DNA of 64,000 nt from Heliophilum fasciatum (GTDB lineage Bacteria; Bacillota; Desulfitobacteriia; Heliobacteriales; Heliobacteriaceae). The notes beneath the pieces were generated by a model. That model had not been told where the DNA came from and searched no databases. It worked only from the letters and a program-made list of their open reading frames with translations. The stretch spans positions 1 through 64,000 of the forward strand of contig NZ_SLXT01000011.1 in NCBI RefSeq assembly GCF_004341395.1, written 5' to 3'. Positions 53,089 through 63,230 of the stretch are shown here, piece after piece. The translations under genes were made by a program, and so were the position numbers. Numbering within the stretch: position 1 is the first letter of the stretch; each line of letters opens with the position of its first letter.

Positions 53089-54648
53089 ATGACCCAGGGC
53101 CAGCGTGTAGCCCGTGCTGCCGGTTCCATGATGTTAGCTATGCTGGTGTCGCGGATTCTTGGCTTTGTCCGTGAAGCCGTCATCGGTGCTAAGTTCGGAC
53201 AAAATGAAATTACTGATTCCTATATTGCGGCCTTTGCTTTACCGGATTTTTTATATTTTTTGCTGGTTGGCGGTGCCATCTCGACGGCCTTTATCCCGGT
53301 CTTTTCGTCTTATGTAGCCCGTCAGGAAAACGAAGACAGTTGGCGTGTGGCTTCTTCCATCGTCAATGCGATGGTGATCATGCTGGTCATCGGTATTGTG
53401 TTGGGCGAGATTTTTACGCCCTATCTGATCCCGCTCGTTGCGTTTGACTTTGAAGGAGAGACGCTGGAACGAACGATCTTCTTGACTCGGCTTATGTTTC
53501 CTTCGGTCTTGTTTACCGGTTTGGCCGGACTGTCGATGGGGATTTTGAATTCCCATCAGCATTTTCTCATGCCGGCCCTCGGATCGATTCTTTATAATTT
53601 GGTGATCATTGTCGTTGGTTGGCTCTTTGCGGATCAACTGGGGATTGCGGCTTTTTCGATCGGCGTGGTTTTCGGAGCTTTGACCAATTTTGCTGTACAA
53701 TTGCCGGCGCTGTCGCGGGCCGGTTTTCGTTACCGCTTGACCTTAGATCTCCGCCATCCCGGCGTGAAGCGGATCGGTGCGTTGATGATACCGGCGCTGA
53801 TCGGTTTGTCGATCGGACAAGTGCAGGATATTATCAATCAGAATTTGGCGTCGTCGCTGGAAGCCGGATCGATTACGGCGCTGCGCTTTGCGAACCGGCT
53901 GATGCAACTGCCTCTAGGAGTTTTTGCCATTGCCATTTCGGTGGCTGTGTTCCCGACACTGACTCGCTGTGCAGCAAACAAAGAGTGGGAGGAGTTTCGT
54001 AAACATTTGTCTTTGGGCTTGCGCAGTGTCGTGTTCATTACGTTGCCGGCGGCAGTGGGGATGATGATCTTGCGCGTGCCCCTTGTGCAGGTGCTTTTTG
54101 AACATGGCAAATTTGATCGCGCCGCGACGCTAAGCACGGCATCGGTGTTGTTTTACTTCTTGATCGGCTTGGTGGCGCAGGGGGCCAATCAGTTATTGCC
54201 GCGGGTTTTTTATGCGGTGCAAAAACCGCAGATCGTCGTACGCATATCGGCGATTTCGCTCGTTTTTAATACGCTGATTTCGCTGGTGGTGCTGAACTGG
54301 CTTGGCGCAGAAGGCCTGGCGCTGGCTTTTTCGATCAGTGCTTTTTTGACGACGGGGCTCTTTTTGCTGATGGCACGCCGGGCACTGCGCAAGATGGGCG
54401 GGCGGCGCATGGTGCGCTCCTGCTTGCAGACGCTGTTCGCTGCGGTGCTGATGGGGGCGGTGCTGCAAAGTGTGGTTTATCTGGTGTCCACTTTTTTACC
54501 GGTGGAGCAGGAATGGATGCAGTATGGGGCGATGGTGATCTATGTTGCCGTCGGTGCGCTGGTCTATGGCGCGGTGACGATCGCCATGGGGATGGAGGAA
54601 GCGCGCTTTGTGCAGCAGGCGTTTCTGGGGCGATTTAAGCGACGGTGA
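53089..54648 (+). CDS. murJ: Lipid II flippase MurJ
   Basis: A 519-residue MOP-superfamily protein with fourteen hydrophobic helices. The N-terminus RVARAAGSMMLAMLVSRILG and FVREAVIGAKFG with DSYIAAFALPDFLYFLLVGG, then GLSMGILNSHQHF near 145 and RFANRLMQLPLGVFAIAISV near 265, are MurJ/MviN signatures. It moves lipid II across the membrane for wall synthesis. GGGGGAGGGGAGAGG precedes ATG 53089. It stands between spoIIP and lepA, each with its own signals; a role in vegetative wall or in the spore cortex cannot be distinguished. Confidence 0.93.
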   Translation: MTQGQRVARAAGSMMLAMLVSRILGFVREAVIGAKFGQNEITDSYIAAFALPDFLYFLLVGGAISTAFIPVFSSYVARQENEDSWRVASSIVNAMVIMLVIGIVLGEIFTPYLIPLVAFDFEGETLERTIFLTRLMFPSVLFTGLAGLSMGILNSHQHFLMPALGSILYNLVIIVVGWLFADQLGIAAFSIGVVFGALTNFAVQLPALSRAGFRYRLTLDLRHPGVKRIGALMIPALIGLSIGQVQDIINQNLASSLEAGSITALRFANRLMQLPLGVFAIAISVAVFPTLTRCAANKEWEEFRKHLSLGLRSVVFITLPAAVGMMILRVPLVQVLFEHGKFDRAATLSTASVLFYFLIGLVAQGANQLLPRVFYAVQKPQIVVRISAISLVFNTLISLVVLNWLGAEGLALAFSISAFLTTGLFLLMARRALRKMGGRRMVRSCLQTLFAAVLMGAVLQSVVYLVSTFLPVEQEWMQYGAMVIYVAVGALVYGAVTIAMGMEEARFVQQAFLGRFKRR

Positions 54649-54716
54649 TCGCCAAGCTTGTCCGTGCTTGTGCCAAGCTTGCCCATGCTTGTGCTGTGCT
54701 TCTGCGGCTAATCCTG

Positions 54717-54745
54717 TTGCTCCGATGGAACAGGTTAGGTATAAT
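54717..54745 (+). promoter_or_regulatory. Promoter for lepA-hemW
   Basis: TTGCTC (54717-54722) and TATAAT (54740-54745) are 17 bases apart. Just upstream (54652-54700) an imperfect 21-base tandem repeat, GCCAAGCTTG with GTGCTTGT, occurs twice and a partial third time. Confidence 0.7.
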
Positions 54746-54788
54746 ACATTAGATATGTCGCTTTTTAAGGCAAGGGAGGTTAAGACTC

Positions 54789-56594
54789 ATGGGATTGGTT
54801 CAAGAGAACGTCCGCAATTTTTGCATTATCGCCCATATTGATCACGGTAAATCGACCCTTGCTGATCGGATCTTGGAATTTACCGGGGCGCTTTCGTCGC
54901 GGGAGATGGAAGACCAGGTCTTGGACAGCATGGACTTGGAACGGGAACGGGGGATTACGATCAAGCTGCAGGCAGTGCGCTTGCAATATAAGGCCAAAGA
55001 CGGTCAGACCTACACGCTGAATTTGATCGACACACCGGGCCACGTTGACTTTACTTATGAAGTTTCACGGTCGCTGGCCGCTTGTGAAGGTGCGTTGCTG
55101 GTTGTTGATGCGGCCCAAGGCATTGAAGCGCAAACGTTGGCCAATGTCTATCTGGCTTTAGACAATAACTTGGAGATTATTCCGGTGATCAACAAAATTG
55201 ATCTGCCCAGTGCGGAGCCGGAACGGGTCAAGCAAGAGATCGAAGATGTGATCGGCCTCGATGCCTCCGATGCGATTCTGGCTTCGGCCAAATCCGGTTT
55301 GGGGATTGAAGACGTACTGGAGGCTGTAGTGGCCAAAGTGCCGCCACCGAAGGGCCAAGTGGAAGAGCCTTTGCAGTGCATGATCTTTGACTCCTTTTAT
55401 GATGCCTACAAAGGGGCCATATCCTACGTGCGGGTTGTGCACGGGCAGGTCAAAAAAGGCACGAAGATCAAAATGATGTCCACAGGCCGCACTTTTGAGG
55501 TGACGGAAGTGGGCGTCTTTACGCCGGCGCCGCGTCAAGTGGAAGGTTTGCATGCCGGTGAAGTCGGCTTTATCGTGGCATCGATCAAAAACGTCAAAGA
55601 TACCCGTGTCGGTGATACGATTACCGATGCGGAGCGCCCGGCGGCGGAGCCCTTGTCCGGCTATCGTCAGGTGGTGCCGATGGTCTATTGCGGTCTTTAT
55701 CCGGTAGAAACGAACCAGTATGAAGACCTGCGTGATGCACTGGACAAGCTGCGTTTGAATGACGCGGCTCTGTTATATGAACCGGAAACGTCGGTGGCGC
55801 TGGGCTTTGGTTTCCGTTGTGGCTTTTTAGGCCTCTTGCACATGGAGATCATCCAGGAACGGCTGGAGCGGGAATTTGATCTCGATCTGATCACGACGGC
55901 GCCCAGTGTTATTTATCGGGTCAATCAAACCGACGGCGAAGTGGTCATGATGGATAACCCGACCAAACTGCCGCCGGTAGCCAAGATCGAATCGATTGAA
56001 GAGCCTTATGTCAAAGCGTCGATCATGGTACCGACCGATTATGTCGGTGCCGTTATGGAGCTTTGCCAGGAAAAGCGCGGTACTTTCACCAACATGGACT
56101 ATATCGCTTCGACGCGGGTCATGCTTACCTATGATCTGCCGCTGGCCGAGATCGTCTTTGACTTTTTTGATCAATTAAAGTCGCGGACCAAAGGCTATGC
56201 GTCCCTCGATTATGAGCTGATCGGTTACCGGGTATCGCAGCTGGTTAAGCTTGATATCTTGCTCAACAGTGATTTGATCGACGCCTTCTCGGTGATTATC
56301 CATAAGGACAAAGCCTATGCCCGTGGGCGGGCGCTGGCAGCTAAGCTGCGTACGCTCATTCCCCGCCAGATGTTCGAAGTGCCCATTCAGGCGGTGATCG
56401 GCAACAAAGTCATTGCCCGGGAAACGATCAACGCCATGCGTAAAAACGTCCTCGCCAAGTGCTACGGCGGTGACATCTCGCGGAAGCGCAAGCTCCTGGA
56501 AAAGCAAAAAGAAGGCAAAAAGCGCATGAAGCAAGTGGGCAGTGTCGAAATTCCGCAGGAAGCCTTTATGGCGGTACTGGCGATCGATGAATAA
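54789..56594 (+). CDS. lepA: Elongation factor 4 (LepA)
   Basis: A 601-residue translational GTPase that back-translocates or remodels ribosomes under stress. G motifs: [16 protein letters not shown] near 15, [14 protein letters not shown] near 55, [19 protein letters not shown] near 78, [16 protein letters not shown] near 130. The C-terminus has the LepA-specific [20 protein letters not shown] and [19 protein letters not shown]. The length is usual. CAAGGGAGG precedes ATG 54789. hemW overlaps its last eight bases. Confidence 0.97.
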   Translation: MGLVQENVRNFCIIAHIDHGKSTLADRILEFTGALSSREMEDQVLDSMDLERERGITIKLQAVRLQYKAKDGQTYTLNLIDTPGHVDFTYEVSRSLAACEGALLVVDAAQGIEAQTLANVYLALDNNLEIIPVINKIDLPSAEPERVKQEIEDVIGLDASDAILASAKSGLGIEDVLEAVVAKVPPPKGQVEEPLQCMIFDSFYDAYKGAISYVRVVHGQVKKGTKIKMMSTGRTFEVTEVGVFTPAPRQVEGLHAGEVGFIVASIKNVKDTRVGDTITDAERPAAEPLSGYRQVVPMVYCGLYPVETNQYEDLRDALDKLRLNDAALLYEPETSVALGFGFRCGFLGLLHMEIIQERLEREFDLDLITTAPSVIYRVNQTDGEVVMMDNPTKLPPVAKIESIEEPYVKASIMVPTDYVGAVMELCQEKRGTFTNMDYIASTRVMLTYDLPLAEIVFDFFDQLKSRTKGYASLDYELIGYRVSQLVKLDILLNSDLIDAFSVIIHKDKAYARGRALAAKLRTLIPRQMFEVPIQAVIGNKVIARETINAMRKNVLAKCYGGDISRKRKLLEKQKEGKKRMKQVGSVEIPQEAFMAVLAIDE

Positions 56595-57855
56595 TCTCGC
56601 CCCGTTGCGCCTGGGCTGGACGATCTATGTGCACGTACCCTTTTGTGTCGCTAAGTGCAGTTATTGTGATTTTTACTCGCACCGGGCCGATCCGGCGGAG
56701 CGTTTGGCCTACGGCGAAGCGCTCCGCCGGCATCTTGCCGCTTTGCCGGCCGATCCCGGTGGTGACGGCCGCCCGCCGGCCAGTCTTTTTTTCGGCGGCG
56801 GCACGCCATCGCTACTGCCGCCAAGCATGCTGGTAGGGCTGGTCGGGACCGTAGCGGAACGCTTTGGCATGCCGGCAGAAGTGACCGTCGAAGCCAATCC
56901 CGGTACCGTTTCTCCCGATGACTTGGCGACCTGGGTCGCCGGGGGGATTCGTCGGCTTTCCTTTGGCGCCCAAGCGTTTCAGGGGCGCCTTTTGCATTTG
57001 CTTGGCCGTTGTCATGATCAAGCGGCCATTGGTCAAGCGGTAGCCATGGCGCAGCAGGCCGGCATCGAAGACATTAATCTCGATCTGATTTATGGCATTC
57101 CCGGACAAACTCTGGAAGACTGGCGAGAATCGCTGCAAGCGGCAGTGGCGCTGGCACCGACCCATTTGTCCCTTTATAACTTGAAGTTAGAAGTGGGAAC
57201 ACCGTTGGAGCGGCAAGCGGCGGCCGGTCATGTGGCGCTTTGCCCGGAAGAAGATGAAGTGGCCATGTACGAATGGGCCTGCGCTTATTTAGCGGCTCAC
57301 GGTTTTGACCAGTATGAGCTTTCCAATTTTGCGCGGCCCGGTTATCAATGCCGGCATAATCTGAATTACTGGCGCCGCGGCGATTATCTGGGCATCGGTA
57401 GTGGCGCCGCCTCGAACTGGGGACACTATCGCTGGACCTGGTGCCTTGACAGCCGGCGGTACAGCCAGGCTTGGCAGCAGGGGGAAGCATGTGCGCTGCC
57501 GTCAATGCTTGGAGGCGGATCAAACGATAACGTTCTGCGTTCAAGCGGCGGTGCGGAGCGACCCGCCGGGGTCGGTCCCGCGCAGACCGTGGAAATGATC
57601 GATGATTTCGAAGCGCTGGCGCCGGAAGTGGCCGCCGGTGAAGCCATTTTTCTCGGCTTGCGCCGGATGGTCGGCGTTGATCTGACGGCCGTTGCTGCCG
57701 AGTATCAGGTGGTCCCGTCAGTGCTGACCCGTTGGCAGCGGGAAGCCGAAAAGTTGAGGCAGCAAGGCTGGGTTACCTGGGATGGCCGGCACCTGACGTT
57801 GACGCCCAAAGCCTATCTTTTATCGAATGAGATCATGGAGCGCTTTCTTCCGTAA
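56587..57855 (+). CDS. hemW: Heme chaperone HemW (radical SAM, HemN-like)
   Basis: A 422-residue radical SAM protein. The cluster motif [14 protein letters not shown] (about 19-32) is CxxxCxx[14 protein letters not shown] near 68 and [21 protein letters not shown] follow, then [14 protein letters not shown] near 165 and [20 protein letters not shown] near 242. It lacks the second SAM pocket pattern of true HemN, so heme delivery is favoured over coproporphyrinogen oxidation. A Gly/Ser-rich insert near 302-335 is unusual. ATG 56587 overlaps the lepA stop (ATGAATAA). Confidence 0.92.
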   Translation: MNNLAPLRLGWTIYVHVPFCVAKCSYCDFYSHRADPAERLAYGEALRRHLAALPADPGGDGRPPASLFFGGGTPSLLPPSMLVGLVGTVAERFGMPAEVTVEANPGTVSPDDLATWVAGGIRRLSFGAQAFQGRLLHLLGRCHDQAAIGQAVAMAQQAGIEDINLDLIYGIPGQTLEDWRESLQAAVALAPTHLSLYNLKLEVGTPLERQAAAGHVALCPEEDEVAMYEWACAYLAAHGFDQYELSNFARPGYQCRHNLNYWRRGDYLGIGSGAASNWGHYRWTWCLDSRRYSQAWQQGEACALPSMLGGGSNDNVLRSSGGAERPAGVGPAQTVEMIDDFEALAPEVAAGEAIFLGLRRMVGVDLTAVAAEYQVVPSVLTRWQREAEKLRQQGWVTWDGRHLTLTPKAYLLSNEIMERFLP

Positions 57856-57863
57856 GGGGACTA

Positions 57864-57892
57864 TTGACAACTGTAGATCGTGGTGGTATTTT
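57864..57892 (+). promoter_or_regulatory. Sigma-A promoter of the heat-shock operon
   Basis: TTGACA (57864-57869), 17 bases, TATTTT (57887-57892). The CIRCE element starts 13 bases after the -10, so HrcA bound there would cover the transcription start. Confidence 0.85.
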
Positions 57893-57905
57893 TTATCCAA
57901 GAGTG

Positions 57906-57932
57906 TTAGCACTCAACTCTTGAGAGTGCTAA
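57906..57932 (+). promoter_or_regulatory. CIRCE operator (HrcA binding site)
   Basis: TTAGCACTC, nine bases, GAGTGCTAA: a perfect match to the CIRCE consensus. It lies between the promoter and hrcA, so HrcA represses its own operon, which here includes the chaperonin, grpE and dnaK. Confidence 0.98.
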
Positions 57933-57950
57933 CAGAAGGGGTGAACCGAG

Positions 57951-58985
57951 ATGCAGATGGATGAGCGTAAGCAAAAAGTATTGTGGGCGATCATTCAAGA
58001 TTACGTGTCTACGGCCGAACCCGTTGGCTCTCGAACACTGGCACGCAAGTACGACATTGGAGTTTCACCGGCAACGATTCGCAATGAAATGTCTGACTTG
58101 GAAGAGATGGGCTATATCGAGCAGCCGCATACTTCGGCGGGCCGGATTCCTTCCGACTTTGGATATCGTTATTTTGTCGATTGTTTGATGCAACGTGAAG
58201 CACTGCAAGAGTACCAGCGGCAGCAAATCCGCCATACCTTGATCGATAAGCTCCAGGAAGTCAACATGCTGATGCAGCAGACGACGACCATCTTATCGCA
58301 GTTGACCAACTATACGGCCATCGTTCTGGGGCCGCAGGTCGGCAAAACAACCTTCCAGCGGATTCAGTTGATTCCGATTCAGCCGAACAAAGTGGTGGTC
58401 GTCGTTGTCACTTCCGCCGGGATTATGGAAAGCCGGATCATCGATGTGCCCGATTCCGTTTCGGCCGATGATTTGCAACTCGTAGCGGACCTGATCAATT
58501 CCGAACTGGCCGGGCAGACGATGAAGCAAGTGCGCAACTCTCTCTATCGCAATTTGTCGCAACTGCTAAAAAAACAAAAACAAGTGCTGGTGCAATCGCT
58601 GGAACTGATCGATCAAGCGATGCAAGCCGAACGTGAAGAACAAGTGTATCTTGCCGGTACGCTCAATATCTTTAAACAACCGGAATTTAAAGATGTCGAA
58701 AAAATCCAGAATCTATTGGGTATACTGGAAGAGCATGATCTTGTGCGGAATCTGCTTCGTGGTGTCGAATCGGAAGGTGTTTCGATTAAGATCGGCACCG
58801 AAAATCACCATGAAGGGGTACGCAACTGCAGTATGATCACCGCCACCTACCAGGTGGACGGCGAAGTCCTCGGGGTCATTGGTTTGCTTGGACCTACGCG
58901 CATGGAATATTCCAAATCCCTGGCGGTTGTCGAAAATTTAACAGAACAGTTGTCAGTGGCGTTAAAGCGTTTGTTTGGTCGCTGA
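57951..58985 (+). CDS. hrcA: Heat-inducible transcription repressor HrcA
   Basis: A 344-residue CIRCE repressor. N-terminal winged helix ([20 protein letters not shown] and [34 protein letters not shown]), [16 protein letters not shown], a GAF-like middle domain, and a C-terminal part with [20 protein letters not shown] and [21 protein letters not shown]. The ATG lies 18 bases after CIRCE with GAAGGGGTGA as ribosome site. In other bacteria GroEL assists HrcA folding; here the neighbouring group III chaperonin may do so (inference). Confidence 0.97.
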   Translation: MQMDERKQKVLWAIIQDYVSTAEPVGSRTLARKYDIGVSPATIRNEMSDLEEMGYIEQPHTSAGRIPSDFGYRYFVDCLMQREALQEYQRQQIRHTLIDKLQEVNMLMQQTTTILSQLTNYTAIVLGPQVGKTTFQRIQLIPIQPNKVVVVVVTSAGIMESRIIDVPDSVSADDLQLVADLINSELAGQTMKQVRNSLYRNLSQLLKKQKQVLVQSLELIDQAMQAEREEQVYLAGTLNIFKQPEFKDVEKIQNLLGILEEHDLVRNLLRGVESEGVSIKIGTENHHEGVRNCSMITATYQVDGEVLGVIGLLGPTRMEYSKSLAVVENLTEQLSVALKRLFGR

Positions 58986-59046
58986 TGAGGCTGGGGGCCC
59001 CTTAACGGGCCTCCACGCCAGCACGATGAAAGTTGGAGGCAGCACA

Positions 59047-60621
59047 TTGAGTGTCAAACAAGTCAGTAACAATGCAGAAGTCGATGAGCGCTTAACGGCG
59101 CTGATCACCAATGCCAACGCGATCCGGGCGATCGCTTCGGCCGTGGAGGGCACCTTAGGTCCCAAAGGGCTCGATACGATGCTGGTCGATAAGTTCGGTG
59201 ATGTGGTGATCACCAATGATGGCGTGACGATCCTGCAGTTGATGGAAGTCAACCATCCGGCAGCGCGCATGCTGATCAAGACGGCCAAAGCCCAACAAGC
59301 CGAGATTGGTGATGGCACAACGACGGCGACGGTGCTCGCCGGCAGCTTGGTTTCCGAAGGCGTAGAGCAGGCCCATAAAGGGGTGCCTGTATCGCGCGTC
59401 ATCGAAGGACTGAAATCGGGTGTAAAAAGTGCCGTCGACATTTTGGCGCGCCATGCTCGGCCTGTTGAATCGATTGATGATCCCTATCTGAACAACGTAG
59501 CCCTCGTTGCCGGTCGGGAGCATACCGATATTGCCGACTTGGTCGTTTCCGCTGCCCGGCTGGTGGGACTGGAAAAATTGAAGGAAAACGGCTTCAAGCT
59601 TTCCGATTCCGTCTTTGCCCAAGAAGGTGCGGAAAACCTGGTTTTTTCCGGCGTAATCATCAACAAACGTCCCTTAAGCGAAGACATGCCCAAAGCGCTT
59701 ACCGATGCGCCGGTGCTGATCATCGATGATGCCCTGGAACCGGAAGAACTGAGCAGTGAGGCCTTGAGCACCGAAGCCGGCTTTGCTTGGTACCGGGAAA
59801 AACAGCAAGAGTTTTTGGCCAATATCCGCAAGATCATCGACATGGGCGTTCGGGTCGTACTCGTCGACCGTGGTGTCGAAGACATTGCCCAGGAAATGCT
59901 GACCGATGCCGGCATTCTCGTGGTGCAGCGTGTGTCGAGCCGGGAACTGAAAAAAGCGGCCGAGCATACCGGTGCCCGCGCCGTCAAACGAACCGGTCTC
60001 TTGCGCGAACCGGCCGACTTGAACCGCTATCTCGGCCGCGCCGGGCAGGTGCTCGTTGATGACAAGCTGGAGCATGTCCGGATCATGGCCGGTCAAGGCA
60101 AACCGGTAGCGACGGTGCTTGTCGGCGCAGCCACGGAAGAAGTTGTCGGCGAGCGAGAACGCATCGCCAAAGACGCCGCCTCGGCGGTGCAAGCCGCCGT
60201 CAAAGGTGGCCTCATACCGGGCGGCGGCGCCATTGAACTGGCCGTAGCTCGCCAAGTGGAAGAAGTGCGCCGAGACATGCGCGGCATGTCGGCCTATGGT
60301 CTTGATTGTGTCGTGACAGCACTGAAGCGTCCCTTTGCCCAGATCGTCGCCAACGCCGGCTTTAACCCGTTGGAAAAGCTTGGCGATGTGATCGCCGCCC
60401 AGATGGAGCAAGGCAAAGACACCTTGTCAATCAACTGTGACAACGGTGAAGTGGCCGATATGTGGGAAATGGGCGTCATTGACCCGGCCCTCGTCAAGAT
60501 TCATGCCTTACGGGCCGCCGGGGAAATTGCCGAGGCCATCTTGCGCATCAACACGATCATCAAAAAGCGGGAACAACGGCCCGAACATATGCAAAATGAA
60601 TCAGGGGAGGGATCTTGGTGA
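59047..60621 (+). CDS. Group III (archaeal-like) chaperonin
   Basis: A 524-residue ATP-driven chaperonin of thermosome type, not GroEL. Equatorial motifs: LGPKGLDTMLVDKFGD near 37-52, VITNDGVTIL near 54-63, EIGDGTTTATVLAGSL near 86-101 and LIPGGGAIELAVARQVEE near 390. The apical part has a helical protrusion (about 215-255) that serves as built-in lid, so no GroES is needed. TTG 59047 was chosen with GGAGG seven bases before it; a longer frame runs back to 58975. It follows hrcA and overlaps grpE, the operon position known for group III chaperonins of Carboxydothermus. No groES/groEL is in the window. Confidence 0.92.
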   Translation: MSVKQVSNNAEVDERLTALITNANAIRAIASAVEGTLGPKGLDTMLVDKFGDVVITNDGVTILQLMEVNHPAARMLIKTAKAQQAEIGDGTTTATVLAGSLVSEGVEQAHKGVPVSRVIEGLKSGVKSAVDILARHARPVESIDDPYLNNVALVAGREHTDIADLVVSAARLVGLEKLKENGFKLSDSVFAQEGAENLVFSGVIINKRPLSEDMPKALTDAPVLIIDDALEPEELSSEALSTEAGFAWYREKQQEFLANIRKIIDMGVRVVLVDRGVEDIAQEMLTDAGILVVQRVSSRELKKAAEHTGARAVKRTGLLREPADLNRYLGRAGQVLVDDKLEHVRIMAGQGKPVATVLVGAATEEVVGERERIAKDAASAVQAAVKGGLIPGGGAIELAVARQVEEVRRDMRGMSAYGLDCVVTALKRPFAQIVANAGFNPLEKLGDVIAAQMEQGKDTLSINCDNGEVADMWEMGVIDPALVKIHALRAAGEIAEAILRINTIIKKREQRPEHMQNESGEGSW

Positions 60622-61247
60622 CCATAGAGAAGGATGTCCAGGAGGCGCAAGCCACCGCTTCTGCTGAACCGGCGGAAGTGACCGAAACAACGGAAACTGC
60701 CGAAGCGACCGAAGGGATCACTCCCGAGCAGCAGGCACAAATGGATGACGCCATGCGTCAATTTACCGAGTTCATGCAAGACATTCAACAGACCAAAACC
60801 GAGTTGGAAGCTGCGCGCAAAGAAGTGGAAGAAAGTGAAACCCGCTATGCGCGCCTGCAAGCTGACTTTGATAATTTCAAACGCCGTACCCGGCAGGAAA
60901 AAGAAGATCTGGCCCGCTTTGCCAGCGAGCAACTGATTGTGCAACTCCTGCCCGTTCTGGATAACTTTGACCGGGCCGTTGCCGCCATGGAAGCGCAAGG
61001 TGCCCAAAACCTCGTTTCCGGCTTGGCCATGATCCAGCGTCAAGTCCTGGATATCTTGAGCCGCGAAGGCCTGCAAGCCATGGATGCGGTAGGTCAGCCC
61101 TTTGACCCCAATTACCATGATGCCGTCATGCACGAGCCGGCCAACGAAGCCTTCCCCGATGGCACCGTCATGATGGAATTACAAAAAGGCTATGTCCTCA
61201 AAGACAAAGTGATTCGTCCGGCCATGGTCAAAGTGGCCCAAGACTAA
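60618..61247 (+). CDS. grpE: Nucleotide exchange factor GrpE
   Basis: A 209-residue DnaK cofactor. The first 50 residues are Thr/Glu/Ala-rich and disordered; about 45-95 is the long coiled-coil dimer helix (TKTELEAARKEVEESETRYA, RLQADFDNFKRRTRQEKEDL); the beta domain ends with PFDPNYHDAVMHEP and VLKDKVIRPAMVKVAQ. GTG 60618 overlaps the chaperonin stop (GTGA) six bases after GGGAGGG; TTG 60615 is the alternative. It exchanges ADP for ATP on DnaK, encoded 67 bases downstream. Confidence 0.95.
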   Translation: MTIEKDVQEAQATASAEPAEVTETTETAEATEGITPEQQAQMDDAMRQFTEFMQDIQQTKTELEAARKEVEESETRYARLQADFDNFKRRTRQEKEDLARFASEQLIVQLLPVLDNFDRAVAAMEAQGAQNLVSGLAMIQRQVLDILSREGLQAMDAVGQPFDPNYHDAVMHEPANEAFPDGTVMMELQKGYVLKDKVIRPAMVKVAQD

Positions 61248-61314
61248 TACCCGGCGCAAGTGCAAGTAACTGCCAACGATAACGTGGCTAACTAAACAGG
61301 AGGTTAGAATTAAG

Positions 61315-63156
61315 ATGGGTAAAATTATCGGTATTGACTTAGGTACAACGAACTCATGCGTATCCGTCATGGAAGGCGGCGAAGCTGCCGTTATCGCCAA
61401 CAAAGAAGGCGCCCGCACGACCCCTTCGGTGGTCGGTTTCTCCAAAACCGGTGAGCGCCTGATCGGTCAAGTGGCCAAACGTCAAGCGATCACTAACCCG
61501 GACCGCACCATCGCTTCGATCAAACGGCACATGGGCACCGACTACAAAGTCACCATTGATGACAAAAAATACACACCCCAAGAAATCTCGGCCATGGTCC
61601 TGCAAAAACTCAAAGCCGATGCCGAAGCGTACTTAGGCGAAACAGTTACGCAAGCCGTCATCACCGTGCCGGCTTACTTCACCGACTCGCAGCGTCAAGC
61701 GACCAAAGACGCCGGTGCCATCGCCGGTCTGGAAGTGTTGCGTATCATTAACGAACCAACCGCAGCCGCCCTGGCTTACGGGATTGACAAAAGCGAAGAC
61801 CACACCATTCTCGTCTATGACCTCGGCGGCGGTACCTTCGACGTATCGATCCTGGAACTGGGCGACGGCGTTTTCGAAGTCAAAGCAACCTCCGGTAACA
61901 ACCGCCTCGGTGGTGACGACTTTGACGAGCGCGTCATCGACTGGATGGTCGCTGAGTTCAAAAAGAGCAACGGTGTGGACCTCAAATCCGACAAAATGGC
62001 GATGCAGCGCTTGAAAGAAGCCGCTGAAAAAGCCAAAATCGAGCTTTCCGGCGTCGTATCCAGCAACATTAACCTGCCCTTCATCACCGCTACCGCTGAA
62101 GGTCCCCAGCACTTGGATCTGACCTTGACCCGTGCAAAATTCGACGAACTGACGGCTGATCTGGTCGAAAAAACCATGGGGCCGACTCGTCAAGCCTTGG
62201 CCGATGCGGGACTTCAACCTTCCCAGATCGACAAAGTCATCCTCGTCGGCGGTTCCTCCCGGATCCCGGCTGTGCAAGAAGCGATCAAAAAATTCCTGGG
62301 CAAAGAGCCCTTCAAAGGTATCAACCCCGATGAAGTTGTCGCCATGGGCGCCGCTATCCAAGCCGGTGTGCTCGGCGGTGAAGTCAAAGGCATCGTTCTC
62401 GCCGACGTTACGCCTCTGTCCCTGGGGATTGAAACCCTCGGCGGCGTTTGCACCATCCTCATCGAGCGCAACTCCCGTATCCCCACCGAAAAAAGCGAAA
62501 TCTTCACTACCGCTGCTGACAATCAAACGTCAGTGGAAGTACACGTGCTGCAAGGGGAGCGCAAAATCGCCGCGCAAAACAAAACACTCGGTCGTTTCCA
62601 ACTGACCGGCATTCCTCCCGCACCCCGTGGCATTCCGCAGATCCAAGTGAAATTTGACATTGACCGTAACGGTATTGTCCATGTCAGCGCCAAAGATATG
62701 GCTTCCGGCAACGAGCAAAAAATCACCATTACCGCTTCCACCGGCCTTTCCAAAGACGAGATCGACCGCATGGTCAAAGATGCCGAACTCCATGCCGAAG
62801 AAGATAAAAAACGTCAAGAAGAAGTGGAAGTCAAAAACCGCGCCGACTCCCTCGTCTATCAGACCGAAAAAACCTTAAAAGACTTCGAAGGCAAAGCCGA
62901 TGAAGCCGATGTCACCAAAATCAATGCCGCCAAAGACGAACTGAAAGCGGCCATCGACAGCAACAACTTCGAAGAGATCAAACAAAAAACCGAAGCGCTG
63001 ACGACAGTGCTTTATGAACTGACTTCGAAAATGTATCAACAACCCGGCGCCGAAGGCGCACCGGGCGCAGCTGGTGCACCGGGCGCAGGCCAAGCGCCGC
63101 AAGACGATGTGGTCGACGCCGATTACACCGTTGTCGATGAAGACAAGAAAAAGTAG
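61315..63156 (+). CDS. dnaK: Molecular chaperone DnaK (Hsp70)
   Basis: A 613-residue Hsp70. ATPase domain motifs: [18 protein letters not shown] at the N-terminus, [13 protein letters not shown] near 143, [19 protein letters not shown] near 165, and [14 protein letters not shown] near 306. The linker [17 protein letters not shown] leads to the peptide-binding domain, and the lid ends with a Gly/Ala/Pro-rich tail and [19 protein letters not shown] lies upstream of ATG 61315. Its length and lack of the 23-residue insert near the N-terminus agree with Gram-positive DnaK. Confidence 0.98.
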   Translation: MGKIIGIDLGTTNSCVSVMEGGEAAVIANKEGARTTPSVVGFSKTGERLIGQVAKRQAITNPDRTIASIKRHMGTDYKVTIDDKKYTPQEISAMVLQKLKADAEAYLGETVTQAVITVPAYFTDSQRQATKDAGAIAGLEVLRIINEPTAAALAYGIDKSEDHTILVYDLGGGTFDVSILELGDGVFEVKATSGNNRLGGDDFDERVIDWMVAEFKKSNGVDLKSDKMAMQRLKEAAEKAKIELSGVVSSNINLPFITATAEGPQHLDLTLTRAKFDELTADLVEKTMGPTRQALADAGLQPSQIDKVILVGGSSRIPAVQEAIKKFLGKEPFKGINPDEVVAMGAAIQAGVLGGEVKGIVLADVTPLSLGIETLGGVCTILIERNSRIPTEKSEIFTTAADNQTSVEVHVLQGERKIAAQNKTLGRFQLTGIPPAPRGIPQIQVKFDIDRNGIVHVSAKDMASGNEQKITITASTGLSKDEIDRMVKDAELHAEEDKKRQEEVEVKNRADSLVYQTEKTLKDFEGKADEADVTKINAAKDELKAAIDSNNFEEIKQKTEALTTVLYELTSKMYQQPGAEGAPGAAGAPGAGQAPQDDVVDADYTVVDEDKKK

Positions 63157-63175
63157 ACAGTAGAAAACGATGACT

Positions 63176-63210
63176 GGGGGGCGAAAAGCCCCCCTCTTGA
63201 TGCTTTTTTT
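63176..63210 (+). terminator. Hairpin with T run between dnaK and dnaJ
   Basis: GGGGGGC (63176-63182) pairs with GCCCCCC (63188-63194) around GAAAA, followed by TCTTGATGC and seven T. It may be a partial terminator that lowers dnaJ relative to dnaK. Confidence 0.7.
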
Positions 63211-63230
63211 ACGGTAAGGGGGGGAACGAG

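Noticed and set aside
56587-57855. Annotation as coproporphyrinogen III oxidase HemN
   Set aside because: Length, position after lepA and the motif pattern fit HemW; HemN-specific N-terminal residues are not seen.
61633-62526. 297-codon minus-strand frame inside dnaK
   Set aside because: Antisense shadow of the very conserved dnaK gene, a known artefact at this locus.
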